A DNA stretch of 64,000 nucleotides from assembly GCF_026626635.1 (NCBI RefSeq), contig NZ_JAPNKA010000001.1, positions 12,384,501 to 12,448,500 of the forward strand, read 5' to 3'. The position numbers and the translations under genes were made by a program. Source of the DNA: Archangium lansingense. GTDB lineage: Bacteria > Myxococcota > Myxococcia > Myxococcales > Myxococcaceae. Positions 27,693 to 36,305 of this stretch are shown here, piece by piece (positions within the stretch are counted from its first letter, which is position 1; the number at the start of each line of letters is the position of its first letter). The notes under the pieces were generated by a model. It did no database searches, had not been told where the DNA came from, and saw only the letters and a program-made list of their open reading frames with translations.

Positions 27693-28073
27693 CTACCCCC
27701 CGACCGCGGCGTGGTGCGTCACCGTGCGCACGAGCACAAAGGAGCCAGTGGGCCCGAGCGCGATGACATACGTCTCGTGCTCCACCTCGACGAGGGAGCC
27801 CTGGGTGGCCTCGGGCTGAACCTCGAGCCAACCCAGGGCCTCGCGCATGGAGGAGAAAGCCTGGACGGGGCTGGACAAGCCATTGCCGGCCTCACGCGAC
27901 TCGAGCCAGCCGTAGAAGTCCTCGAGCTCGTCGCGCGAGTGGAGGAACAGCAGGGCCCGGGCCGCGAGCGCGATGACAGCGTACTCCTCCGACTCGGTCG
28001 GATGAGGGCGGGCCGCGGAGGCGAGCGCTCGCAGCGTCCGCTCCAGACCAGGCCGCGAAAAGGACTCGTCCAT
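27693..28073 (-). CDS. Hypothetical protein (126 aa)
   Basis: 126 residues, start ATG 28071-28073. It is predicted soluble and alpha/beta: a helical N-terminal half (LERTLRALASAAR, AVIALAARALLFLHSRDEL) and a strand-rich C-terminal half (TYVIALGPTGSFVLVRTVTHH). I recognise no family or active-site motif. It has no close partner gene: the convergent kinase ends at 27553 and the next gene diverges at 28360. Confidence 0.6.
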   Translation of the reverse strand: MDESFSRPGLERTLRALASAARPHPTESEEYAVIALAARALLFLHSRDELEDFYGWLESREAGNGLSSPVQAFSSMREALGWLEVQPEATQGSLVEVEHETYVIALGPTGSFVLVRTVTHHAAVGG

Positions 28074-28359
28074 GGTTCACCCCCTGCCACGTGGGCCGTG
28101 ACGACCGGTATCAATGTGTTGGGACCCAGTGCGGAGGCAACCCCTCGGGAGACAGGAGCGCATGGTTCTCAAAACTCGCGGGCCGTGGAGGGCCCCGACG
28201 AGGCGCTCGCCTGGCATGTCCCACTCCGTGCGGGAAACCCGACACTCGGGTGCGAGCAAAGACTCCGCCTTGTTCCGAGCCACGGCGCCGAGCACGTTTG
28301 AAGGAGCCCCGTGCCGTACCGCTTCGCGTGCCCCTTCCCGTTTACACGGAGGAAGAGCC

Positions 28360-30138
28360 ATGGCCTCGGGTATAGACGTCCTCACCACTCCAGCCCCCTC
28401 ACCGGCCGCGCCCCCCGAGCGCCCCCGAGGCCGGAAGATGGTGCGCTGGTTCGATCCGTTCGTGCTCCTCAAGGCGGGCATCCGCTCGACCATCGCGACC
28501 ACCTTCGGGGAGCAGGCCGATCGCCGGCTGCTGGATGCGCTGGCGGCGCCGAAGGTGGAGCCCAGTGACTTCTCGGTGGACGGGGCGGGCCGGCCGCGCG
28601 AGGAGCTGTGGTTCGACTTCGTGGCGGACCTGGGAGACGGCTGGGATTCCACGTACGCGGTGGCACAGGCGGTCTCCCGGCCCACCCTGACGCTGAAGGA
28701 CGAGACGGGCACGACCTACGAGACGCGCCGGGGCGAGGTGCTCGTCTTCGGCGGGGACGAGGTGTACCCGGAGGCGAGCGTGAAGGAGTACGAGGAGCGC
28801 ACCGTGCGCCCCTGGGAGGCGGCGATGCGAGGGCAGGGGCCAGCGCCCCACCTGTTCGCGGTTCCCGGCAACCACGACTGGTATGACGGGCTGGTCTCCT
28901 TCATGCGGCTGTTCTGTCAGGGCCGTCAGCCCGCGGGCTGGCAGACGCACCAGCGGCGCAGCTACTTCGCGGTGAAGCTACCCCACGGCTGGTGGCTGCT
29001 TGGCACGGACATGCAGCTCGAGTCGGACCTCGACGAGCCACAGGTGCAGTACTTCCAGGAGCTGGCGAAGCAGATGAATGAAGAGGATCGCATCATCCTC
29101 TGCCTGGCGGAGCCGGCGTGGCTGCTGGCCCAGGTACGCCCTCCAGGAGAGCGGACGTACCTGGACAACAACCTCGTCTTCCTCGAGCAGCAGGTGCTGG
29201 GCAAGAAGGTGAGCGTCTTCCTCACGGGAGACATCCACCACTACCGGCGGCACGCCAACGAGGAGGGCCGGCAGAAGATCATCGCGGGAGGGGGCGGGGC
29301 CTTCCTGCACCCGACGCACGTGCCCCGGAAGGAGGCCGCGCTGCCGGAGGGCTTCACCGCACGCAAGCTGTACCCGGACGCCGCGGAGTCCAGGCGGCTG
29401 TGCTGGCGCAACCTGGGGTTCCTCGGGCACAACCCGACCTTCGGCATCGCCACGGGAATCCTCTACCTGCTGCTGGCGTGGATGCAGGTGGCGGACCTGC
29501 GCGAGGGCAGCACGGTGGCGTGGAAGCTGTCGCGGGTGCTGAGCACGGGGCTCGTCAACCCAGGGGTGATTCTGCTCTCGGTGCTGCTGGTGCTGGGGAT
29601 GATCGGCCTGGCGGACGCACGCTTCGGCCGGGCCCGCTGGGTGGTGGGGCTGCTGCACGGATGCGCGCACCTGGCGGCGTCGCTCTTCGTCTTCTGGGGC
29701 GCCTTCGCCCTCACGGGTGCCCTGCTGCCACTCGGCAGCGTGCCGCAGGAGCTGCTCGGGGCGGTGCTCGTCTTCGCTGGAGGCTTCCTGCTCGGACCGA
29801 CGCTCATGGGCCTCTACCTGCTCATCTCCCTGAACGGCTTCGGGGCGCACGCCAACGAGGCGTTCTCCTCGTTGACCATCCCGGATTGGAAGAACTTCCT
29901 GCGGATGCGTATCGATCGGGACGGGCGCCTGTGGCTCTACCCAGTCGGCCTGAGGCGGGTGCCTCGCGACTGGAAGCGAGGGCAGACGGTGCGCGAACCG
30001 GAGTGGGTGGCGGATGACAAGGACGCCACGCCCCCGGAGCTCATCGAGCCGCCCATCGTCATCGGCGCGGCGCGGCCCGTCTCCACCCGCGCGGCGGGGC
30101 TCAGCTCCCCGGAGTACGCCGGACCCGCGACGCCGTAG
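28360..30138 (+). CDS. Membrane-anchored metallophosphoesterase
   Basis: 592 residues from ATG 28360, preceded by GGAGGA. The N-terminal calcineurin-like domain (about 85-325) has GGDE (131-134), PGNHDWYDGL (169-178) and TGDIHHY (289-295). The usual first DxH motif is replaced by DLGDG (90-94), so the first metal site may be unusual. Four hydrophobic helices follow (about 362-380, 401-420, 427-457, 463-491), then a hydrophilic tail of about 100 residues. A membrane-linked phosphohydrolase is inferred; the substrate is unknown. The gene stands alone. Confidence 0.82.
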   Translation: MASGIDVLTTPAPSPAAPPERPRGRKMVRWFDPFVLLKAGIRSTIATTFGEQADRRLLDALAAPKVEPSDFSVDGAGRPREELWFDFVADLGDGWDSTYAVAQAVSRPTLTLKDETGTTYETRRGEVLVFGGDEVYPEASVKEYEERTVRPWEAAMRGQGPAPHLFAVPGNHDWYDGLVSFMRLFCQGRQPAGWQTHQRRSYFAVKLPHGWWLLGTDMQLESDLDEPQVQYFQELAKQMNEEDRIILCLAEPAWLLAQVRPPGERTYLDNNLVFLEQQVLGKKVSVFLTGDIHHYRRHANEEGRQKIIAGGGGAFLHPTHVPRKEAALPEGFTARKLYPDAAESRRLCWRNLGFLGHNPTFGIATGILYLLLAWMQVADLREGSTVAWKLSRVLSTGLVNPGVILLSVLLVLGMIGLADARFGRARWVVGLLHGCAHLAASLFVFWGAFALTGALLPLGSVPQELLGAVLVFAGGFLLGPTLMGLYLLISLNGFGAHANEAFSSLTIPDWKNFLRMRIDRDGRLWLYPVGLRRVPRDWKRGQTVREPEWVADDKDATPPELIEPPIVIGAARPVSTRAAGLSSPEYAGPATP

Positions 30139-30456
30139 CACCCTGGGCCGGCAATCCTCTCAGCGAGAGAGAATCACACCCGGAGAGAAAGCATACACTC
30201 CGGGTTCCGGCCCTCCCCGACTCCCGGTTATCCTGCGGGCAGCGATGCATTCCACCTGGATCCTTCTCCCACAAGTACGCACCCATGAGGGGCAGCCTCA
30301 GCAGCGACTTTCAGGAGTGTCTGATCGGAGCCGTCCTATGAGCCGGGGCGAACCGCCGCGCCTGGACGGGGTTGCGCGCAACCTGGGGCGTAAGCCCACT
30401 CCCTGATGGCGGGAGCGCTAAAATCCCAGTAAGAACCAGGAGACAGGAGCGACACC
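30139..30456. other. Intergenic region upstream of the PilZ-like pair
   Basis: No gene seen. It holds the hairpin at 30178-30205. Towards the next gene there is a TAAAAT (30419-30424) that could be a -10 box, though with no good -35, and AGGAG (30445-30449) as the ribosome site of the gene at 30457. Confidence 0.4.
30178..30205 (+). terminator. Hairpin after the metallophosphoesterase gene
   Basis: ACCCGGAG (30178-30185) and CTCCGGGT (30198-30205) form a perfect 8-bp stem with a 12-base loop, 40 bp after the stop codon. No U-tract follows. Confidence 0.4.
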
Positions 30457-30948
30457 ATGGGCGTGATCCAGTTCATCGACGAGTTCCGCGCGCTCCACAC
30501 GAGAGCGCGGCAGGGCAAACTGGTGGATACCGAGCGCCAGGACTACCTGGCCAAGCGCGAGCAGTTCGCGCGGGCCCTGCTCAACGCCCAGGGCCTGATG
30601 CTCGACGGAGCCGAGGCCCGGCGCCACTACCGCGTGGCCCATCAGCTCCCGGTGGAGCTGCAGATGGCCTACGGCAACGTGTGGACGAACACGCTGGACA
30701 TCTCGGCCGGTGGCTTCTCGGTGACGCTGCCGCACGCGGTGGACGTGAAGGAGCGACCCAGCGCCCTGCTGTACCTGCCGGATGGCTCCACGCTGGCGGG
30801 CCGCGTGCGCGTGGTGTCCCAGTTCCAGCGCGCCGACAAGCACCGCGCCTCCTTCGCCTTCATGGACCTGACCGAGCGGGAGATGGAGCTGCTGGAGGGC
30901 TTCCTCATCGACTTCGCGCTGGAGCGGGTGGGCATCACCGCTCCGTAG
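30457..30948 (+). CDS. PilZ-like domain protein 1
   Basis: 163 residues, with AGGAG 7 bases before ATG 30457. A helical N-terminus (FIDEFRALHTRARQGKL) precedes a PilZ-like barrel with the c-di-GMP signature RRHYR (RxxxR, about residue 54) and LDISAGGFS (D/NxSxxG). Both binding motifs are intact, so c-di-GMP binding is plausible. The second PilZ-like gene follows 22 bp downstream and is a paralogue with the same layout. The pair converges on the second chemosensory operon. Confidence 0.82.
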   Translation: MGVIQFIDEFRALHTRARQGKLVDTERQDYLAKREQFARALLNAQGLMLDGAEARRHYRVAHQLPVELQMAYGNVWTNTLDISAGGFSVTLPHAVDVKERPSALLYLPDGSTLAGRVRVVSQFQRADKHRASFAFMDLTEREMELLEGFLIDFALERVGITAP

Positions 30949-30970
30949 ACGTACACCCCGGAGAGCCGCG

Positions 30971-31462
30971 ATGAGCGCCAATCTGTGGGTGGAGCAATTC
31001 CGGGCACTCCATGCGCGTGCGCGCAAGGGACAGCTACCGGAGGACGAGAAGCGGCGTTACGCTGCGGCCCGGGAGCAGTTCGCGCGAGCACTGACGGCGG
31101 CCCAGGGCATGAGCCTGCCGCCCGGGCAGTCCGCGCGCCGCAGCTTCCGCATCGCTCAGGGACTGCAGGTGGACCTGGCCTTCGCCAGCGGACCCATCCG
31201 GGCCATGACGCTGGATGTGTCGGTGGGCGGCTTCTCGGTGATGCTGCACAAGCCGCCCGTCGAGACGGAGGAGCCGGGCTTCACCCTGCGGCTGCCGGGC
31301 AACCTGGAGCCGGTGAAGGGCAAGGCCCGGGTGGTGGCGGTGCAGCGCAAGATTGGAACCCACCGCGTCTCGTTCGCCATGCAGGGCATCACCGAGAAGG
31401 ACGTGGAGCGGCTGGAGACGGCGCTGTTCGACCTGGCGCTGGAGCGCATCCCCGTCAAGTAG
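30971..31462 (+). CDS. PilZ-like domain protein 2, paralogue of the upstream gene
   Basis: 163 residues with the same helical leader (EQFRALHARARKGQL), RRSFR (RxxxR) and LDVSVGGFS (DxSxxG) as the gene at 30457. It starts at ATG 30971, after GGAGAG. A tandem duplication of a PilZ-like module is evident. The last 8 bp overlap the 3' end of the convergent CheR gene of operon 2. Likely a c-di-GMP receptor; partner unknown. Confidence 0.82.
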   Translation: MSANLWVEQFRALHARARKGQLPEDEKRRYAAAREQFARALTAAQGMSLPPGQSARRSFRIAQGLQVDLAFASGPIRAMTLDVSVGGFSVMLHKPPVETEEPGFTLRLPGNLEPVKGKARVVAVQRKIGTHRVSFAMQGITEKDVERLETALFDLALERIPVK

Positions 31463-32363
31463 GGCCGCCGCCCGCGGGCGGAGAGGACCTGGCGCAGTAG
31501 ATGTTGGGAGCCACGCAGCGGGCGGGCTCGGCACTGCCGGTGAGGCTCTCGGCGTGCCCGAGGAAGAGGTAGCCCGTGGGAGGCAGCCGCCGCATCAGGG
31601 CACTCAGCGCCTGCGCCCGGGCCTGGGCCCCGAAATAGATGAGGACGTTGCGACAGAAGACGAGCTCGAAGGGCCCCGTTGGCCAGCCTCGCTCGTCGCT
31701 CAGGTTGACGCGAGCGAAGCGCAACACCTCACGCAGCTCCGGCCCCGCCTGCATCCACCCCTCTTGGCTGCGCACGCCCTTGAGCATGAAGGCGCGCAGG
31801 AGCGACCGGGGGATGCTCGCCGACTTCTCCATCGGCCACAGCCCCTGCCTGGCACGCTCCAACGCCCAGGTGGACAGATCCGTTGCCAGCACCTCCACCT
31901 CCCAGCCCGAGCCCGGCGAAAAATGAGAGAGCAGCTCCATGGCCAGCGAGTAGGGCTCCTCGCCCGTTGAGCACCCCGCGCTCCACACCCGCACACGCCT
32001 CGCCATCAACCCCTGCGCGGCCCGCCGCGTCCACTCGGGGAAGACGCGCTGCCGCAGGAACTCGAAGTGCTGCGGCTCGCGGAAGAAGTGCGTCTCGTTG
32101 GTGCAGAGGCAGTCCAGCATCCTCACCCGCTCCGCCTCGTTCCCCCGCGCGGTGACGAAGCGGTAGTAGGCGCCGAAGGACGGCAACCCCAGCGCGCGCA
32201 CCCGCCGGGACAGCCGCCCCACCAGCAGCGCCTGCTTCGAGGGGCCCAGGTGGATGCCCGCCTCCCGCTCCACCAACAACTGGAAGAGAGAGAACTCTCG
32301 CTCCGTCAACGGGAGCGGGCCCACACCGGGTAGCGCGGTCTCCGCTGAAGCCGCTGCCCTCAT
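31455..32363 (-). CDS. cheR: CheR-type MCP methyltransferase, last gene of chemosensory operon 2
   Basis: 302 residues. The CheR domain spans most of the chain: N-terminal helices, TNETHFFREPQHF, the AdoMet loop VWSAGCSTGEEPYS, LATDLS and ELVFCRNVLIYF, with LFLGHAESL near the end. There is no TPR extension, unlike the CheR at 18798. Its start overlaps the CheW stop by 4 bp. It presumably methylates the three MCPs encoded upstream in the same operon, which carry a tether-like C-terminal pentapeptide. No CheB is encoded in this operon. Confidence 0.9.
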   Translation of the reverse strand: MRAAASAETALPGVGPLPLTEREFSLFQLLVEREAGIHLGPSKQALLVGRLSRRVRALGLPSFGAYYRFVTARGNEAERVRMLDCLCTNETHFFREPQHFEFLRQRVFPEWTRRAAQGLMARRVRVWSAGCSTGEEPYSLAMELLSHFSPGSGWEVEVLATDLSTWALERARQGLWPMEKSASIPRSLLRAFMLKGVRSQEGWMQAGPELREVLRFARVNLSDERGWPTGPFELVFCRNVLIYFGAQARAQALSALMRRLPPTGYLFLGHAESLTGSAEPARCVAPNIYCARSSPPAGGGPT

Positions 32364-32872
32364 GCGCCCCCACTGTTCGCGGCCCCCACCAGGCCCAGCA
32401 GCTCGTCCGCGCTCAGCAACCGGTCCAGGTCCAGCAGGAGGATGAAGCGCTGCTCCTGCCGGCCCATGCCTCGCAGATAGTCCACGGGAGAGCGCGTGCC
32501 GAAGGCGGGCGGCGGCTCGATGTCATCCGCCCCCAGGTCGAGCACCTCGCTGACCGTGTCGGCCAACAGCCCCAGCGAGGTGCGCTCCCCGTCCAGGAGC
32601 GCCTCGACGATGACGAAGCACGTCCACCGGGTGATGGGACGAGGGCCAAGCCCCATCGTCACCGCCAGGTCCACCACGGGCACCACCCGGCCCCGCAGGT
32701 TGATGACGCCCAGCACCGCTGGAGGCATGCCCGGCACCCGCGTGATGGGCACGTGCTCGATGATTTCACGGATGCGCAGCAGCTCGATGGCGTAGGTCTC
32801 GCCCGCCAGCGAGAAGCCCAGGTACTGCGCCGGACGGGCGAGGTCAGGTGCGGTGTTCGTATTCGTGCTCAT
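32360..32872 (-). CDS. cheW: CheW adaptor of chemosensory operon 2
   Basis: 170 residues, one CheW domain with YLGFSLAGETYAIELLRIREI, VLGVINLRGRVVPVVDLAV and a C-terminal FILLLDLDRLL. It overlaps CheR by ATGA and lies 16 bp after the last MCP gene. It would link the three MCPs to the CheA at 38057. Confidence 0.9.
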   Translation of the reverse strand: MSTNTNTAPDLARPAQYLGFSLAGETYAIELLRIREIIEHVPITRVPGMPPAVLGVINLRGRVVPVVDLAVTMGLGPRPITRWTCFVIVEALLDGERTSLGLLADTVSEVLDLGADDIEPPPAFGTRSPVDYLRGMGRQEQRFILLLDLDRLLSADELLGLVGAANSGGA

Positions 32873-32888
32873 GGAGAGGCTCTCCGTC

Positions 32889-34568
32889 CTAGAAGCGCTT
32901 GAAGTCTTGGGATACGCCAGTGGGTGGCACCTGTGTTGGCAGCACCTGCGCCACCGCCTTCAGCCCCTGCACCGGCGAGTGCACCAGAGGAAGGTGCACG
33001 GGTGCTGGCCTCAGCGAGCGCACCGGCTGCGCCACTCCATGCGCCGAGCGCACCTCCTCCGCCACCACCCGGAAGAACATCATCATCTGCTGCAGCGACT
33101 CGGCCTGAGCCGCCAGCTCCTCCGCCGTCGACGACAGCTCCTCCGCCGCTGACGCGTTCCTCTGCGTCACCTGGTCCACCTGCACCATCGCCCGGCTCAT
33201 CTGCACCACTCCGCTGGCCTGCTCCCTCGACACCGCCGCCACCTGCTGCACCAGCTCCGCCGTCCTCCGTATCGACGGCACCAACTCCTTGAGCAGCTTC
33301 CCCGAGCGCTCCGACACCTTCACGCTGTTGCCCGCCAGTCCCCCTATCTCCTTGGCCGCCTTCTGGCTCCTCTCCGCCAGCTTCCTCACCTCCGCCGCCA
33401 CCACCGCGAACCCTCTCCCGTGCTCTCCCGCCCTCGCCGCCTCCACCGCCGCGTTCAGCGCCAGCAGGTTCGTCTGGTACGCAATCTCCTCCACGATGGA
33501 GATCTTCTCGGCTATCGCCGCCATCGCCTCCACCGTCTCATTCACCGCCAGCCCGCTCTCCTCCGCCTCCACCGCTCCCCTCACCGCCATCGCCTCCAGC
33601 TGCTTGCTCGTCTCCGCGTTCTGGCTGATGGACGCACTCAGCTGCTCCAGGCTCGTCGTCGTCTCCTCCACCGACGCGGCCTGCGTGCTCGTCCCCTGTG
33701 ATAGCGCCTGCGCCGCCGCCGCCACCTGTCCCGAGGCCCCCGACAGCGAGCCCACCGCCCCTCTCACCTCTCCCAGCACCCCTCCAAAGCGCTGCACCAT
33801 CTCCCTCATCCCCACCAGCATCCGTGCCGTCTCGTCGCGGCCCCTCACCTCGATGTTCGCCGTCAGGTCTCCCGACGCCAGCTTCCCGGTGAGTCTCACC
33901 GCCTCATTCAGCGGCTGGGTAATGCTGCGAGACAGCACCCAGGCCAGCAGCACCGCCAGCACCGGCCCCACAATGCCGCCGCCCACCAACATCCACTTCA
34001 CCAGGCTCGCCCGCGCCTGGCCTTGCGCGTCACGCTGTTCGCGCAACACCTTCTCCTCCGCGCGGATGGCGTTCGCCAGACCCCGCATGGACTCCATGAT
34101 CTTCTGTCCCCGACCGTTCTTGGCGTAGGCCACGAGCTCCTCGAAGGGCACGCGGCCAGCGTCCACGTCCCGCTTCAGCGACACCTGGCGCTCGACGTGG
34201 GGGAGGAATTGCTGCTGATAGTGGTCCAGCAGTTGATGGAGCAGCTCCTGGATGCGGGCATTCTCCGCCGTCAGCTCCTTCGCTTTGGCATGGCTGCGGA
34301 GAAACTCGGATTGCCGTTGGGGCATCAGCTCGAGGGCGGACTCAGAGCCGCTGAGTGCGAACCCCTGCAGCCGGGCCTCATGATCCATCAGGGCGATGCC
34401 CATGGCTCGCAACTCCAGCAGACCCTCGTAGGAACGAGAGCTTTCCCCCGCTGTGTCCAGCAGGCCAAGGAAGAGCAGGAAGGAACCCCAGACAACGGCG
34501 GCGAGCAGCGTGACGAGCGCACCAAACCCAAGCTGGAGCTTCCTGGCGATACTCAGGCTGTCGATCAT
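32889..34568 (-). CDS. Methyl-accepting chemotaxis protein, third of a tandem trio
   Basis: 559 residues. TM1 about 12-37, TM2 about 193-213, with a CHASE3-like helical sensor between them (MDHEARLQGFALSGSESALE). HAMP at about 212-266. The MCP domain tip is at 361-400 (EIAYQTNLLALNAAVEAARAG). A flexible tail of about 50 residues ends in DFKRF. From HAMP to the end it is nearly identical to its two neighbours, while the sensor differs, so the three probably read different signals into one CheA. Confidence 0.92.
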   Translation of the reverse strand: MIDSLSIARKLQLGFGALVTLLAAVVWGSFLLFLGLLDTAGESSRSYEGLLELRAMGIALMDHEARLQGFALSGSESALELMPQRQSEFLRSHAKAKELTAENARIQELLHQLLDHYQQQFLPHVERQVSLKRDVDAGRVPFEELVAYAKNGRGQKIMESMRGLANAIRAEEKVLREQRDAQGQARASLVKWMLVGGGIVGPVLAVLLAWVLSRSITQPLNEAVRLTGKLASGDLTANIEVRGRDETARMLVGMREMVQRFGGVLGEVRGAVGSLSGASGQVAAAAQALSQGTSTQAASVEETTTSLEQLSASISQNAETSKQLEAMAVRGAVEAEESGLAVNETVEAMAAIAEKISIVEEIAYQTNLLALNAAVEAARAGEHGRGFAVVAAEVRKLAERSQKAAKEIGGLAGNSVKVSERSGKLLKELVPSIRRTAELVQQVAAVSREQASGVVQMSRAMVQVDQVTQRNASAAEELSSTAEELAAQAESLQQMMMFFRVVAEEVRSAHGVAQPVRSLRPAPVHLPLVHSPVQGLKAVAQVLPTQVPPTGVSQDFKRF

Positions 34569-34612
34569 GGATGTCCTGTGAGTGGATGCCGAGAAGGAGA
34601 AGAGAGCGGTTC

Positions 34613-36292
34613 CTAGAAGCGCTTGAAGTCTTGGGGTACGCCGTTGGGTGGCACCTGTGTTGGCAGCGCCTGCGCCACCGCCTTCAGCCCCTGCACCGGC
34701 GAGTGCACCAGAGGAAGGTGCACGGGTGCTGGCCTCAGCGAGCGCACCGGCTGCGCCACTCCATGCGCCGAGCGCACCTCCTCGGCCATCACCCGGAAGA
34801 ACATCATCATCTGCTGCAGCGACTCGGCTTGGGCCGCCAGCTCCTCCGCCGTCGACGACAGCTCCTCCGCCGCTGACGCGTTCCTCTGCGTCACCTGGTC
34901 CACCTGCACCATCGCCCGGCTCATCTGCACCACTCCGCTGGCCTGCTCCCTCGACACCGCCGCCACCTGCTGCACCAGCTCCGCCGTCCTCCGTATCGAC
35001 GGCACCAGCTCCTTGAGCAGCTTCCCCGAGCGCTCCGACACCTTCACGCTGCTTCCCGCCAGTCCCCCTATCTCCTTGGCTGCCTTCTGGCTCCTCTCCG
35101 CCAGCTTCCTCACCTCCGCCGCCACCACCGCGAACCCTCTCCCGTGCTCTCCCGCCCTCGCCGCCTCCACCGCCGCATTCAGCGCCAGCAGGTTCGTCTG
35201 GTACGCAATCTCCTCCACGATGGAGATCTTCTCGGCTATCGCCGCCATCGCCTCCACCGTCTCATTCACCGCCAGCCCGCTCTCCTCCGCTTCCACCGCT
35301 CCCCTCACCGCCATCGCCTCCAGCTGCTTGCTCGTCTCCGCGTTCTGGCTGATGGACGCACTCAGCTGATCCAGGCTCGTCGTCGTCTCCTCCACCGACG
35401 CCGCCTGTGTGCTCGTCCCTTGTGACAGCGCCTGCGCCGCCGCCGCCACCTGTCCCGAGGCTCCCGACAGCGAGCCCACCGCCCCTCTCACCTCTCCCAG
35501 CACGCTGCCAAAGCGCTGCACCATCTCCCTCATCCCCGCCAGCATCCGCGCCGTCTCGTCCTGGCCCCTCACCTCAATGCTCGCCGTGAGATCTCCCGAG
35601 GCCAGCTGACCGGTGAGCGCCACCGCCTCATTCAGCGGCTGGGTAATGCCGCGAGACAGCACCCAGGCCAGCAGCACCGCCAGCACCGGCCCCCCCAGCC
35701 CCCCCAGCACCAGCATGTGCTTCAAGTGGTCCACACTCTTGCCGGACACCTCGTCACGCTGCTCTCGCGCAACCCCCTCTGCCTTCTGGAGCGCTTCCGC
35801 CGTGCTGCGCAACCCCCCCATGATCTTCCGTCCCTTGCCGCTCTTCACGTAATCGAAGAGTTGCTCCATCCCGATGCGCCCGGCATCCACGTCCCGGCGC
35901 AGCGACACCAGGTGCGCGAAGTGCGGAAGGAATTGCTGCTGATACTGGTCCAGCAGTTGTTGAAGCAATTCGCGCGCATGGCCACCTGTCGCGCTCTTCT
36001 CCTTCAAGGCCGCATGAGCTTGGAGGAACTGGGACTGCAACTGGGGCTGTGGCTCGAGAAAGGAGTCGTCCCCCGTGAGTGCGAAGCCTCGCATCCGGTC
36101 CTCCATGTCCAGGAGGAGGACCTTCAGAGTCTCGACCTCACCCGCGACCTCATAGGAGCGGTAGTTCGCGACAGCGGCGTCCACCAGACCGGCGAAGAGC
36201 GCATAGGTCCCCCAGATGATGGCGACGAGCAAGGCAACGGGCAGGCCCAACCCAAGCTGTAGCTTCCTGGCAATGGTGAGGTTCTCGAGCAT
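34613..36292 (-). CDS. Methyl-accepting chemotaxis protein, second of a tandem trio
   Basis: 559 residues from ATG 36290-36292, matching the MLENLTIARKLQLG start of its neighbours. TM1 is near 12-36, followed by a helical periplasmic sensor (VLLLDMEDRMRGFALTGDDSFL), TM2 near 195-213, HAMP and an MCP domain almost identical to the other two. It ends in DFKRF. It lies 44 bp from the third and 13 bp from the first MCP gene. Confidence 0.92.
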   Translation of the reverse strand: MLENLTIARKLQLGLGLPVALLVAIIWGTYALFAGLVDAAVANYRSYEVAGEVETLKVLLLDMEDRMRGFALTGDDSFLEPQPQLQSQFLQAHAALKEKSATGGHARELLQQLLDQYQQQFLPHFAHLVSLRRDVDAGRIGMEQLFDYVKSGKGRKIMGGLRSTAEALQKAEGVAREQRDEVSGKSVDHLKHMLVLGGLGGPVLAVLLAWVLSRGITQPLNEAVALTGQLASGDLTASIEVRGQDETARMLAGMREMVQRFGSVLGEVRGAVGSLSGASGQVAAAAQALSQGTSTQAASVEETTTSLDQLSASISQNAETSKQLEAMAVRGAVEAEESGLAVNETVEAMAAIAEKISIVEEIAYQTNLLALNAAVEAARAGEHGRGFAVVAAEVRKLAERSQKAAKEIGGLAGSSVKVSERSGKLLKELVPSIRRTAELVQQVAAVSREQASGVVQMSRAMVQVDQVTQRNASAAEELSSTAEELAAQAESLQQMMMFFRVMAEEVRSAHGVAQPVRSLRPAPVHLPLVHSPVQGLKAVAQALPTQVPPNGVPQDFKRF

Positions 36293-36305
36293 GGATGTCG
36301 CGTCG

